Part shown: piece by piece, positions 17,849-24,843 of the stretch
Layout of the letters: every line of letters begins with the position of its first letter
Numbering within the stretch: position 1 is the first letter of the stretch
Assembly: GCF_021172045.1 (NCBI RefSeq)
Contig: NZ_CP087164.1
Coordinates: 3,720,001 to 3,784,000, forward strand
Source: Capillimicrobium parvum
Lineage (GTDB): Bacteria; Actinomycetota; Thermoleophilia; Solirubrobacterales; Solirubrobacteraceae
DNA: 64,000 bases
Direction of reading: 5' to 3'
Translations under genes and position numbers: made by a program
Notes under the pieces: model-generated
Database searches by the model: none
The model's input: the letters and a program-made list of their open reading frames with translations, nothing else
Told to the model about the DNA's origin: nothing

Positions 17849-18892
17849 CTAGACCGCCTGCGCGGTCTGCAGGCCGCACTCGGCGAGGAAGGCCTCGTAG
17901 CCGGCGGGAGCCACCTGCTCGCGCTCGACTCCGGACCCCGGCCACTGCCGATCTCCGAGCATCGCCGCCGCGGCCGCCACGGCCTCCTCGGTGCGCGGGC
18001 GCCACTTCTCGATCCACCCGTCGAGCACCTCGCGGTTCTCCGGCCGCTGCGAGACGGCGTAGGCGACGAGCGCCTTCGTCCAGTCCCTGCAGCGGTCGCT
18101 GTCCAGACGCGTGTCGTCCAGCGTGAGCGCGAGCTCCTCGTCAGCCTCGGCGCCGGCCGTCTGGCTGAGCGCGTCGATGAAGAGCCCGTCGTAGAGGGGC
18201 TTGACGACCAGGTTGAGCGCCGCGAAGCACTCGCCGAGGTCATACGCGACCAGAAGCTCCTCGAGGACCCTGCGCAGCGGCTGCCACGAGGGATCCTCCT
18301 CCCAGATGGTCCGCGCGGTCTGTGCCTCGGCCAGCTCCTCGCCGAACTCGAGGCTGAGCGACTTGGCGCGGTACGCGATGCGCTGGATTCGGCGCATCTC
18401 GTCGGCCGCCTGGAACTCGGCGCAGTTGGCGATGTACGAGCTCGGCGACAGCTGCGCGAGGTACATGGCCGCCATCTGCAGCACATGACACGAGAACCGC
18501 GACGTGAGGTACACGCGGCTGAGCACGTCGACCCAATCGGCGGCCAGCGTCGCATGCCGGGAGTCGCCTTCGAAGCGATCGACGATCCCGTCGAGGAACG
18601 TCTCGCGACGGTTCTGCTGCTCGACGTAGGAGTGATAGGTCAGGCGGTGTGGGTCGCGGAACCCGTTCCAGTCGTCGACGCGGAACGTCGACCCCTCGCG
18701 GTTCTTCAGGTACCACTGGTTGAGCGGCGCCGCGGGCGACAGCTCGAACGGCGCCGGGGTCTTGCCGTGGTGGTAGATGAGGTTGTGGGAGACCACCTCG
18801 TACTCGGAGGGCTTGCGCCGCGCCCCCGTCGAGAGCTGGCTCCACGTCTTCGGCGCCTTGCGCGCCGGGCGCGACGTCTCCGCGCTGCTCAT
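17849..18892 (-). CDS. tmoE: Soluble di-iron monooxygenase beta subunit (TmoE-like)
   Basis: A 347-residue protein with the ferritin-like fold of hydroxylase beta subunits. Signatures are TWSQLSTGARRKPSEYEVVS at the start, the WYLKNREGS segment near residue 60, FRDPHRLTYHSYVEQQNRRE, and a helical core with AEFQAADEMRRIQRIAYRAK. Beta subunits pair with alpha in the (alpha-beta-gamma)2 hydroxylase and do not bind the catalytic irons. Length fits T4MO TmoE (about 327). It overlaps the effector gene by 4 bp. Confidence 0.88.
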   Translation of the reverse strand: MSSAETSRPARKAPKTWSQLSTGARRKPSEYEVVSHNLIYHHGKTPAPFELSPAAPLNQWYLKNREGSTFRVDDWNGFRDPHRLTYHSYVEQQNRRETFLDGIVDRFEGDSRHATLAADWVDVLSRVYLTSRFSCHVLQMAAMYLAQLSPSSYIANCAEFQAADEMRRIQRIAYRAKSLSLEFGEELAEAQTARTIWEEDPSWQPLRRVLEELLVAYDLGECFAALNLVVKPLYDGLFIDALSQTAGAEADEELALTLDDTRLDSDRCRDWTKALVAYAVSQRPENREVLDGWIEKWRPRTEEAVAAAAAMLGDRQWPGSGVEREQVAPAGYEAFLAECGLQTAQAV

Positions 18893-19185
18893 TTCGTCTC
18901 CTCCAGGTACCAGATGATCTCGTCGTCGCTGACCTTGATGCGGCCCGCGAACGACGGCATGACGCTCTCGAACGCCGAGATCCGCAGCTCGCCGCCGAGC
19001 TCCTCGTCCAGCGACGCCTGCGTCAGCCGGCAGGACGTCGGCAGGCCGATGCGAACGTAGGCGCCCCGATCCTCGAACTTCGGCGCCTGACCGTTGTCGG
19101 TCGCGATCGCGCGCGCGACGGCCTCGGCCACGCGCTGGTCGCTGATGATCGGCCCGACGTATCTCGTCTTCTGCTCAGCAGGCAT
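18889..19185 (-). CDS. tmoD: Monooxygenase effector/coupling protein (TmoD/MmoB family)
   Basis: A 98-residue protein of the family size. VGPIISDQRVAEAVARAIAT and YVRIGLPTSCRLTQASLDEE match the effector fold, followed by MPSFAGRIKVSDDEIIWYLE. Effector proteins bind the hydroxylase near the di-iron site and gate oxygen activation and product release; they have no cofactor. The ATG shares one base with the stop of the ferredoxin gene. Confidence 0.87.
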   Translation of the reverse strand: MPAEQKTRYVGPIISDQRVAEAVARAIATDNGQAPKFEDRGAYVRIGLPTSCRLTQASLDEELGGELRISAFESVMPSFAGRIKVSDDEIIWYLEETK

Positions 19186-19550
19186 CAGCCATTGCTCCTC
19201 GTCGATGAATGTCCGACGGCCTCGCCGGCGGACCGGCCGATCCACACCACGTCGTCCTCGATGCGCACCTGCCTCTGCGCAAGGCACGTGTTGTCCGGAT
19301 TGACGCCGGCGCCGGACCGGGCGTCGAACTCCCACAGGTGCGCCGGACACACGAGCTTGTCCTCCTCGAGGTAGCCCTCGGCCAGGGACGTCCCCTGGTG
19401 CGGACACGAGGACAGGAACGCACTGATGTGACCGCCCTCGAGGTGCACGACGATGAGCTCCTCGCCGTCGACGGTCACCGGCATCAGCTCGCCTTCCCAC
19501 AGGTCTTCGAGGTCGACCGCCTTGACCCAGCGATCCTCGTCCACTGACAC
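19185..19550 (-). CDS. tmoC: Rieske [2Fe-2S] ferredoxin (TmoC-like)
   Basis: A 121-residue protein with the Rieske ligands C49-x-H51 (CPHQGTSL) and C68-x2-H71 (CPAHLWEFD). It carries electrons from the ferredoxin reductase to the hydroxylase. Spacing of the ligands matches T4MO TmoC with a shift of four residues. The TmoC-like end GVNPDNTCLAQRQVRIEDD is followed by a short extra tail. It lies 9 bp after the TmoB-like gene. Confidence 0.92.
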   Translation of the reverse strand: MSVDEDRWVKAVDLEDLWEGELMPVTVDGEELIVVHLEGGHISAFLSSCPHQGTSLAEGYLEEDKLVCPAHLWEFDARSGAGVNPDNTCLAQRQVRIEDDVVWIGRSAGEAVGHSSTRSNG

Positions 19551-19559
19551 CGCCGGCTC

Positions 19560-19871
19560 CTACCTTGAGACCTTGATCTCGACGTAGTCGAGCCACCCGA
19601 TGCCGACGTCCCGCGCCAGGGCGTCGAGCGGCTGCTCCTCGCCCTTGAAGATGAGCCGGAGGTCCCGGCCCTCGTCGGGGACGCGGATGCCGGAGACGTA
19701 GTCGGCCGCGGTGGTGCAGATGTCACGCACCGTCGCTTCCGGGTCGACGTTGACGTGGTGGACCAGGAAGTCGTCGCCGAAGATGAAGCCGATCGGCAGG
19801 ATCCCGGGGTTGCCTTCGGGGGGCGCGCCGGCGACGCGCGCCTCCCCGAGCCCCGTCGGGGCGTCTGACAT
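19560..19871 (-). CDS. tmoB: Hydroxylase gamma-like subunit (TmoB-like)
   Basis: A 103-residue protein with a proline/glycine-rich N-terminal 25 residues and a ubiquitin-like fold typical of TmoB/TouB: GDDFLVHHVNVDPEATVRDI, then DLRLIFKGEEQPLD and WLDYVEIKVSR. These subunits form the third chain of the four-component toluene monooxygenase hydroxylase. Sequence conservation is low in this family; position between alpha and ferredoxin genes is part of the evidence. Slightly longer than T4MO TmoB (84). Confidence 0.75.
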   Translation of the reverse strand: MSDAPTGLGEARVAGAPPEGNPGILPIGFIFGDDFLVHHVNVDPEATVRDICTTAADYVSGIRVPDEGRDLRLIFKGEEQPLDALARDVGIGWLDYVEIKVSR

Positions 19872-19909
19872 TGGTGCTGTTCCTTCCTGCTTGCTGGAGT
19901 CGGGGGCGG

Positions 19910-21421
19910 CTAGGCGGCGATCGCGCCGGTGGGCAGGGCGGGCTCGCGATCCGTGGCCCAGCGGTACCGCGCGGCGTCGTCACCCGCGATGTCAGGCGTG
20001 ATCCCCATGTACTCGAGGATGCCCTCGATCGTCGGCGGCTGGATGTCGCCCATGATCAGCCGGTCGATGAGGGTCTTCGTGCCGGCGTAGCGCTCCAGGT
20101 TCTGGTCGAAGATCCACTGGCACGGCTCCGAGCAGAAGGAGTACCTGCGGTCGCCGTGCACCGACTGGCGCGGATCGCAGTGCGACGTCGTCCCCGGGAT
20201 CTTGAAGACCGGGAGGTGGCACGTGTTGCAGAGGATGGGCAGCGTCTTGCCGAAGCTCGCGTCGACCTTGTCGGCGCGCACGTTCTCGCCGATGGTGTCC
20301 CAGAGCTTGCCGAACTTCTTCTCCCAGCCCGGGTACTTGCCCTCGAGCCACTCGCGCTCCGCGTCGGAGACTCCTGCGTCCGGGTGCCACCACACGGTGT
20401 TGCGGAAGTACCAGATCCCCGCGTGCTCGGAGTGGTGGTACCAGTCGAGCTCGTCGAGGAACTGCTCCCAGTACCACGGCTTCTCCAGGCCGATGTCCTC
20501 GAGCTGATCCATGAACTGCCGGATGATCCACTCCTCCATGAACTCCTTGAAGGACATCGTCCGGTGCTCGAGCGGCGTCCAGTAGTCCATCGAGGGCCCG
20601 GTGAGCGTGGCGAACAGGTGCCACGCTCGCCAGAACGACACGTCGATCAGGTTCTGCGCGAGCTCCTTCTGCCCCGTCTCGAGGAGCAGCTTGAGCGTGG
20701 GCTCGCCCTGCTGGGCGTGGCGCGCCTCATCGGTCTGGATGCTCGAGATCAGCGCGCCGAACTCGACGTCGCCCATCTCCATCGCGTCCGCCGCCATGCC
20801 GATGAACTGCAGGTTCGTGAAGCCGGTCTCGAAGGTGAACGTGAGCTGGATCGCGGTCGAGATGACGTCCCTCGCCATGAACAGCTCGTCGTTGTGGCTC
20901 TGCGCGGCGATGATCGCCCAGTTGCCCGTGTGGTAGGCCTTGTGGGCCCAGTCGAACTGCTGGTCCTTGTCGAGCAGCGAGTGGGCGACGCGCAGCTGGA
21001 TCTGGACATGGCGCATCTCGTCGAGCGCGCCGAACAGCGCCATGTTGCGCCATGCGGCCGCGAGGCCGAAGCGGCCCATGCGAGACTCCGCGAGCGTCGA
21101 CTGCCCCTCGGAGACCGTGACGGCGCCGAAGTGCGCCTTGATCGCGCCCTTCCAGCCCTCGTCGAGCTGATCGAACAGGTGCGAGCGGGCGATGGCGGCG
21201 CCGACGGCGGCCACGCCGGCGTCCTTGTCGACCTGGTTGTACACGTACTCGCGGTAGGACAGCTTGTACGGCTCGTCCCACGACCACCACGTGGTGGGCG
21301 ACGTGTCACCCATGGGACCCACGAGCGCCGGCGGGAACGCCTCGTCGTGCGTGACGTACTTCAGCGTCCAGTTCATGTCGCGTGCGATGTCGTACCAGTC
21401 AGATCGCCGCAAACGGGGCAT
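19910..21421 (-). CDS. tmoA: Soluble di-iron monooxygenase alpha subunit (T4MO TmoA-like)
   Basis: A 503-residue oxygenase subunit, starting at ATG 21421 behind GAGGGAGG. It matches TmoA of toluene-4-monooxygenase over its length (SDWYDIARDMNWTLKYVT at the start). All di-iron ligands are present: E105, E135, H138, E198, E232 and H235, plus T202 and Q229 near the active site, each offset by one from T4MO. In the pocket, T4MO I100 and G103 correspond to V101 and S104, so substrate preference may differ. A C-terminal YHS-like segment (about 405-465) carries cysteines (LCNTCHLPV, SFCSEPCQWI) that T4MO lacks. It heads the long operon, about 100 bp from an ATTGNCCGAA site. The likely reaction is O2-dependent hydroxylation or epoxidation of an aromatic or heteroaromatic ring. 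Confidence 0.93.
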   Translation of the reverse strand: MPRLRRSDWYDIARDMNWTLKYVTHDEAFPPALVGPMGDTSPTTWWSWDEPYKLSYREYVYNQVDKDAGVAAVGAAIARSHLFDQLDEGWKGAIKAHFGAVTVSEGQSTLAESRMGRFGLAAAWRNMALFGALDEMRHVQIQLRVAHSLLDKDQQFDWAHKAYHTGNWAIIAAQSHNDELFMARDVISTAIQLTFTFETGFTNLQFIGMAADAMEMGDVEFGALISSIQTDEARHAQQGEPTLKLLLETGQKELAQNLIDVSFWRAWHLFATLTGPSMDYWTPLEHRTMSFKEFMEEWIIRQFMDQLEDIGLEKPWYWEQFLDELDWYHHSEHAGIWYFRNTVWWHPDAGVSDAEREWLEGKYPGWEKKFGKLWDTIGENVRADKVDASFGKTLPILCNTCHLPVFKIPGTTSHCDPRQSVHGDRRYSFCSEPCQWIFDQNLERYAGTKTLIDRLIMGDIQPPTIEGILEYMGITPDIAGDDAARYRWATDREPALPTGAIAA

Positions 21422-21523
21422 CTGTGACCTCCCTCTCGATCCATGCTGGAGCTTCAATGACCTCCCGCTGCGTTCGCCCGCGGGAACCGGCCACTAGCTA
21501 ATCGCGGCCCCCGGGCCGGCGCC

Positions 21524-21541
21524 ATTGTCCGAAAGGACCAT
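21524..21541 (+). promoter_or_regulatory. Island motif copy upstream of the monooxygenase operon
   Basis: ATTGTCCGAAAGGACCAT is a near-perfect inverted repeat (ATKGTCC-N4-GGACCAT) in the 234-bp gap between tmoA and gcvT. It matches the site before the Amt-family gene at 16 of 18 bases. Confidence 0.6.
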
Positions 21542-21574
21542 CCTCCGGCCGGAGCGGCGGATCAGGGCTCGGCA

Positions 21575-21592
21575 GTTGGCCCGAAGGTCAGT
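21575..21592 (+). promoter_or_regulatory. Second, degenerate island motif in the tmoA-gcvT gap
   Basis: GTTGGCCCGAAGGTCAGT resembles the ATTGNCCGAA-type sites with a one-base insertion. It lies between the main site and gcvT and could serve the divergent promoter. Weak on its own. Confidence 0.35.
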
Positions 21593-21624
21593 TGACGCCC
21601 CTCGGCCGCTGCCATACGGTCGTT

Positions 21625-21639
21625 GTGGTCCAACCAATT
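21625..21639. promoter_or_regulatory. PdhR/FadR-type operator 3 (gcvT)
   Basis: The core TGGTCCAACCA (21626-21636) has the TGGT-N3-ACCA form, and TGGTCCAACCAAT is the exact reverse complement of 13 bases of the operator before sdaA. It ends about 17 bp before the gcvT ATG. Confidence 0.6.
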
Positions 21640-21655
21640 CACCCATCTGCCCCTA

Positions 21656-22744
21656 ATGGTCCAGCCAATACTGCCTCCCGCCCGAACACCGCTGCACGCC
21701 GATCACATCGCCCTCCGTGCCCGGATGGCTCCCTTCACCGGCTGGTCCCTGCCGATCGAGTACGCCGGCATCCGCCATGAGCACCTCGCCGTCCGCCGGA
21801 GCGCCGGCGCGTTCGACGTCTCCCACATGGGACAGATCGAGACCCGCGGGCCCGGCGCCACCGCCCTGCTGCAGCGCCTGTTGTCCAACGACGTCGACAC
21901 GGTCGCCGTCGGCGGCGCGCAGTACGCGCTGCTCTGCCGCCCCGATGGCGGGATCATCGACGACCTGGTCTCGTACCGCCTCGAGCCCGACCGCTGGCTG
22001 ACCGTCACGAACGCGTCGAACCACCGGGTGGACCTCGCGTGGTTCCGCGACCATGCCGGCGGATTCGACGCCGACGTGGTCGACCGCGCCGGCGACTTCG
22101 CGATGATCGCCGTCCAGGGTCCCAGCGCACGGACGATCGTCGCGTCGATCGCCGGCGGGGCGCTCCCGGAGCGCTTCCGCGCCGGCTCGTTGCCCGTCGC
22201 CGGCGCGGACGCGCTCGTCTGCGGCACCGGCTACACCGGGGAGGACGGCGTCGAGATCCTGTGCGCTCCGGCCGAGGTGGGGGCTGTCTGGCGCGCCGTA
22301 CTCGCGCAGGGAGCTGTCCCGTGCGGGCTCGGCGCGCGCGACACGCTGCGCATCGAGGCCTGCTTCCCGCTCTACGGCAACGACCTGTCGACGGATCGCG
22401 ACCCGATCGCGGCCGGCCTCGGCTGGTGCTGCGCCGAGGCGACCGGCTTCATCGGCTCCGACGCGGTCGGCCTCGCCCGGGTCCGGGGCCCGTCCGAGCG
22501 GCTCGTGCCGTTCGTCGTCGACGGCCCCGGCATCCCCCGGGCGGGCAACGAGGTCGTCGACGGCGGCGTCGTCACCAGCGGCACGCTCTCCCCGTGCCTC
22601 GGGCGCGGCGCGGGCCTGGCCTACGTTCCGACGGACGCGGCCTCACCCGGCTCCGAGCTCGTCATCGACGTCCGCGGCCGGCTGCGGCGCGCCACGGTCG
22701 TCACGAAGCCCATCCACCTCCGGAGGAAGCCCGCCGATGGCTGA
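21656..22744 (+). CDS. gcvT: Aminomethyltransferase, glycine cleavage T protein
   Basis: A 362-residue THF-dependent aminomethyltransferase. It matches T protein from RTPLHADHIALRARMAPFTG through FDVSHMGQIETRGPG, the folate-site segment ALLCRPDGGIIDDLVSYRLE, and GTGYTGEDGVEILC. ATG 21656 is chosen by alignment with family starts; an upstream TTG at 21623 would overlap the operator. T protein moves the aminomethyl carbon from lipoyl-H protein to THF. It overlaps gcvH by 8 bp. No gcvP is in the window, so either P protein is elsewhere or the pair serves a modified role. Confidence 0.9.
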   Translation: MVQPILPPARTPLHADHIALRARMAPFTGWSLPIEYAGIRHEHLAVRRSAGAFDVSHMGQIETRGPGATALLQRLLSNDVDTVAVGGAQYALLCRPDGGIIDDLVSYRLEPDRWLTVTNASNHRVDLAWFRDHAGGFDADVVDRAGDFAMIAVQGPSARTIVASIAGGALPERFRAGSLPVAGADALVCGTGYTGEDGVEILCAPAEVGAVWRAVLAQGAVPCGLGARDTLRIEACFPLYGNDLSTDRDPIAAGLGWCCAEATGFIGSDAVGLARVRGPSERLVPFVVDGPGIPRAGNEVVDGGVVTSGTLSPCLGRGAGLAYVPTDAASPGSELVIDVRGRLRRATVVTKPIHLRRKPADG

Positions 22745-23126
22745 CGCGCACCACCCCGCCGACCTGCTCTACCACCCCGAGCACGACTGGGTCCGCCTGG
22801 ACGGCGACCTGGCCACCTTCGGCGTGACGTGGTTCGCTCAGGACTCCCTGGGCGAGATCGTCTACTGGGAGCCTCCCGCGGTCGGCGCGACGGTGACCAA
22901 GGATGAGCCATACGCCGAGGTCGAGTCGGTGAAGGCGGTCTCAGACGTCATCGCGCCGCTGTCGGGGACGATCCTCGAGGTCAACGAGGCGCTGGCCGAC
23001 GACCCGTCGCTCGTCAACGCGGCGCCGTACACGGACGGCTGGCTCGTGCGCGTGCAGCTCTCGGATCCCGCCGAGCGCCGGCACCTGCTCGACGTCGCAG
23101 GATACGAGGCTCTGCTGGACGGGTGA
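22737..23126 (+). CDS. gcvH: Glycine cleavage H protein (lipoyl carrier)
   Basis: A 129-residue lipoyl-domain protein. The lipoylation motif EVESVKAVSDV places the modified lysine at K66, and YHPEHDWVRLDGDLATFGVT with WFAQDSLGEIVYWEPPAVGA is the standard start. It shuttles the aminomethyl group to T protein. It follows gcvT with an 8-bp overlap and converges with the ureohydrolase gene 9 bp later. Confidence 0.93.
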   Translation: MADAHHPADLLYHPEHDWVRLDGDLATFGVTWFAQDSLGEIVYWEPPAVGATVTKDEPYAEVESVKAVSDVIAPLSGTILEVNEALADDPSLVNAAPYTDGWLVRVQLSDPAERRHLLDVAGYEALLDG

Positions 23127-23134
23127 GCCGCCGC

Positions 23135-24112
23135 TCACGCCTCCGCGGCCGCCGGCCGGCGCTCACTGCGCGCCTGTCGCTCATGGAAGATCGCGCCAAG
23201 GAAGTCCACGACGAGGCGTGTGGCCAGCAGCGCGGTCGTTCCCGTGGGGTCATACAGCGGGTTGACCTCTACCAGGTCGAAGCCGACGATCGGCCCCTTC
23301 TTCGCGACACCCCGCAGCAGGTCCCGCGCCTGGTGATAGAGCAGGCCGCCCGGCTCGGGCGTTCCGGCGCCCGGCGCGATCGACGGGTCCATCGAATCGA
23401 TGTCGAACGTCAGGTAATAGGGCATCTCGGGGATCTGGTCGAGGACCCAGTCGACCCCGATGGAGCGCACCTCGTCGGAGGTGATGATCACGTTTCCGCG
23501 GGCGATCGAGTCGGAGTAGTCCTTCTCGCCCAGCATGAGGCCGCGCATGCCGATCTGCACGAACTTCGTGACGTTCGGGCAGTTGCGCGCGACGTTGATC
23601 ATCGGGCTCCCGTGCGTCAGATCGCTCTCATAGAACGTGAAGACGTCGGCGTGCGTGTCGATCTGGATGATCCCGATCTCGCCGATGTCGGAGAAGGCCT
23701 GGACCACTGGGTACGTGATCGAGTGATCGCCGCCGACCGAGATCGGTAGCGCACCGCGCGAGAGCATCGTCTTGATGCTCTGCGTCATGCGGTTGTGGTT
23801 GGCCTCCAGCGCGAGCGGCTGGATCGGCACGTCGCCGCAGTCGACGATGTTCACGCCGCGCAGGATCGTCTGGCGGAGCTCGATGTCGTAGTAGCCCTCG
23901 CCGGGCAGGTACTGCTCGTACAGGGACGACTGCTCACGCAGTGCCCGTGGACCGAAGCGCGTGCCGGGACGGTTCATGGTCCCCTCGTCGAACGGGATGC
24001 CGATGACGCCGACATCGGCGTCGAGGTAGTCGAGGTCGGCGCAAACGGGAGCTTTCAGGAAGCTGGCGATGCCGACGTACGGCATGTGGCTCGCGCTCTT
24101 GGCGGCGGTCAT
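23135..24112 (-). CDS. Ureohydrolase (agmatinase/guanidino-acid hydrolase family)
   Basis: A 325-residue binuclear-manganese hydrolase. All six metal ligands are visible: H130 (SVGGDHSITYP), D152, H154 and D156 (IQIDTHADVFTF), D237 and D239 (TFDIDSMDPSIAPG). The family splits guanidino or formimidoyl groups to give urea or formamide plus an amine; members include agmatinase, guanidinobutyrase, guanidine hydrolase and formiminoglutamase. The sequence does not fix the substrate. A ribosome site (GAAAGGA) precedes ATG 24112. Placed next to gcvTH and the hydrolytic operon, a glycine-releasing substrate such as a guanidino- or formimino-glycine is an attractive guess. Confidence 0.85.
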   Translation of the reverse strand: MTAAKSASHMPYVGIASFLKAPVCADLDYLDADVGVIGIPFDEGTMNRPGTRFGPRALREQSSLYEQYLPGEGYYDIELRQTILRGVNIVDCGDVPIQPLALEANHNRMTQSIKTMLSRGALPISVGGDHSITYPVVQAFSDIGEIGIIQIDTHADVFTFYESDLTHGSPMINVARNCPNVTKFVQIGMRGLMLGEKDYSDSIARGNVIITSDEVRSIGVDWVLDQIPEMPYYLTFDIDSMDPSIAPGAGTPEPGGLLYHQARDLLRGVAKKGPIVGFDLVEVNPLYDPTGTTALLATRLVVDFLGAIFHERQARSERRPAAAEA

Positions 24113-24257
24113 GGCCTTTGGTCCTTTCCGGGTGGGTCGTGGTGCGAGTCGTCACGACGCTCTGTGCGACAGGCGGGAGGCTTGCGCCGCGACCCGGCCC
24201 GGGACTCGGGTGCGCGCGGGGACTGCAGGCGCGAGTGGCAGGGCCGGGCAAGCGACG

Positions 24258-24302
24258 CTAGATGAGTCGTTCCACGGCCGACCCGCGGAACGACTCATCT
24301 AG
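24258..24302. terminator. Perfect 16-bp hairpin at the end of the small gene
   Basis: CTAGATGAGTCGTTCC (24258-24273) and its exact complement (24287-24302) flank a 13-nt loop. The outer arm contains the stop codon of the small minus-strand gene. It lacks a T-run, so it may be a strong transcript end or processing structure rather than a classic terminator. Confidence 0.55.
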
Positions 24303-24638
24303 AGCGAGGGGATCTCGATCTCGCCGGCCCCCTCGAGGAAGCCGACGAAGGTGATGGGTCCGGCCGGCGGCCTTCGCCGCGAGATCGGTGGACATGTAGT
24401 TGAGGAGCATCGGCACCTTGCCACCGATGCCCGCCCACTTGCCCGTTTCCGACGTGAACTCGTTCTCCATCTCGTCGACGCCGACGATGCGCATCTTCAG
24501 GTAGTGGGACGTGCCGTCCACGGCGAGACGCACGCTGAACAGCCCCTCGTACGCCGCCTGCAGCTGTGCGTCGTCGACTCGCACCGGGGTGCTCCAGTCC
24601 GCGCTGCCGCCGGCGGCGATCTCGACACGTCTTGCCAT
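24299..24638 (-). CDS. Small unknown protein of the island, with an apparent frameshift
   Basis: From ATG 24638 the frame reads MARRVEIAAGGSADWSTPVR, then GLFSVRLAVDGTSHYLKMRI and KWAGIGGKVPMLLNYMSTDL. Near 24360 the protein-like composition moves to another frame and ends PITFVGFLEGAGEIEIPSL before TAG at 24299. One base lost in a GC run would give a single protein of about 112 residues. I do not recognise the family; it looks like a compact beta-rich domain. An ATTGGCCGA-type motif lies 66 bp upstream, as for other island genes. It could be a real frameshift, a sequencing error, or recoding. Confidence 0.5.
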
Positions 24639-24703
24639 ACGACTCTTCTGAGTGAACAGGGTGGTGCCCGGCGATTTCTCGCACACGCCCCCCGTGCCCG
24701 GCA

Positions 24704-24720
24704 ATTGGCCGATCGGCCGA
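24704..24720 (+). promoter_or_regulatory. Island motif-like site upstream of the small gene
   Basis: ATTGGCCGATCGGCCGA shares ATTGGCCGA with the site before the Amt-family gene and contains its own palindrome (TCGGCCGATCGGCCGA-like). It lies 66 bp from the start codon. Confidence 0.4.
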
Positions 24721-24729
24721 CCCACGCCC

Positions 24730-24840
24730 GCTCACGAGAAGATCGACGGACACTCACCCGCCGAGCGCCTGCAGGATTCGGCTGGGCTGCCCGCCGTGTT
24801 CGCGGCGGCCCGCCGCTTGCGCGATGTTCCCTTCGCCTGA
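24730..24840 (+). pseudogene. Antitoxin C-terminal remnant (RES-associated, tentative)
   Basis: An open frame ends HEKIDGHSPAERLQDSAGLP then AVFAAARRLRDVPFA just 3 bp before the RES gene. The pattern G-x-SPAE-x-L followed by an alanine-rich helix is like the C-terminal end of Xre/MbcA-type antitoxins that precede RES toxins. The N-terminal DNA-binding part is missing. Confidence 0.4.
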
Positions 24841-24843
24841 GCG

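Noticed and set aside
24113-24132. GGTCCTTTCCGG upstream of the ureohydrolase as another island motif
   Set aside because: It overlaps the probable ribosome site (GAAAGGA) right before the ATG, so similarity to the motif may be chance.
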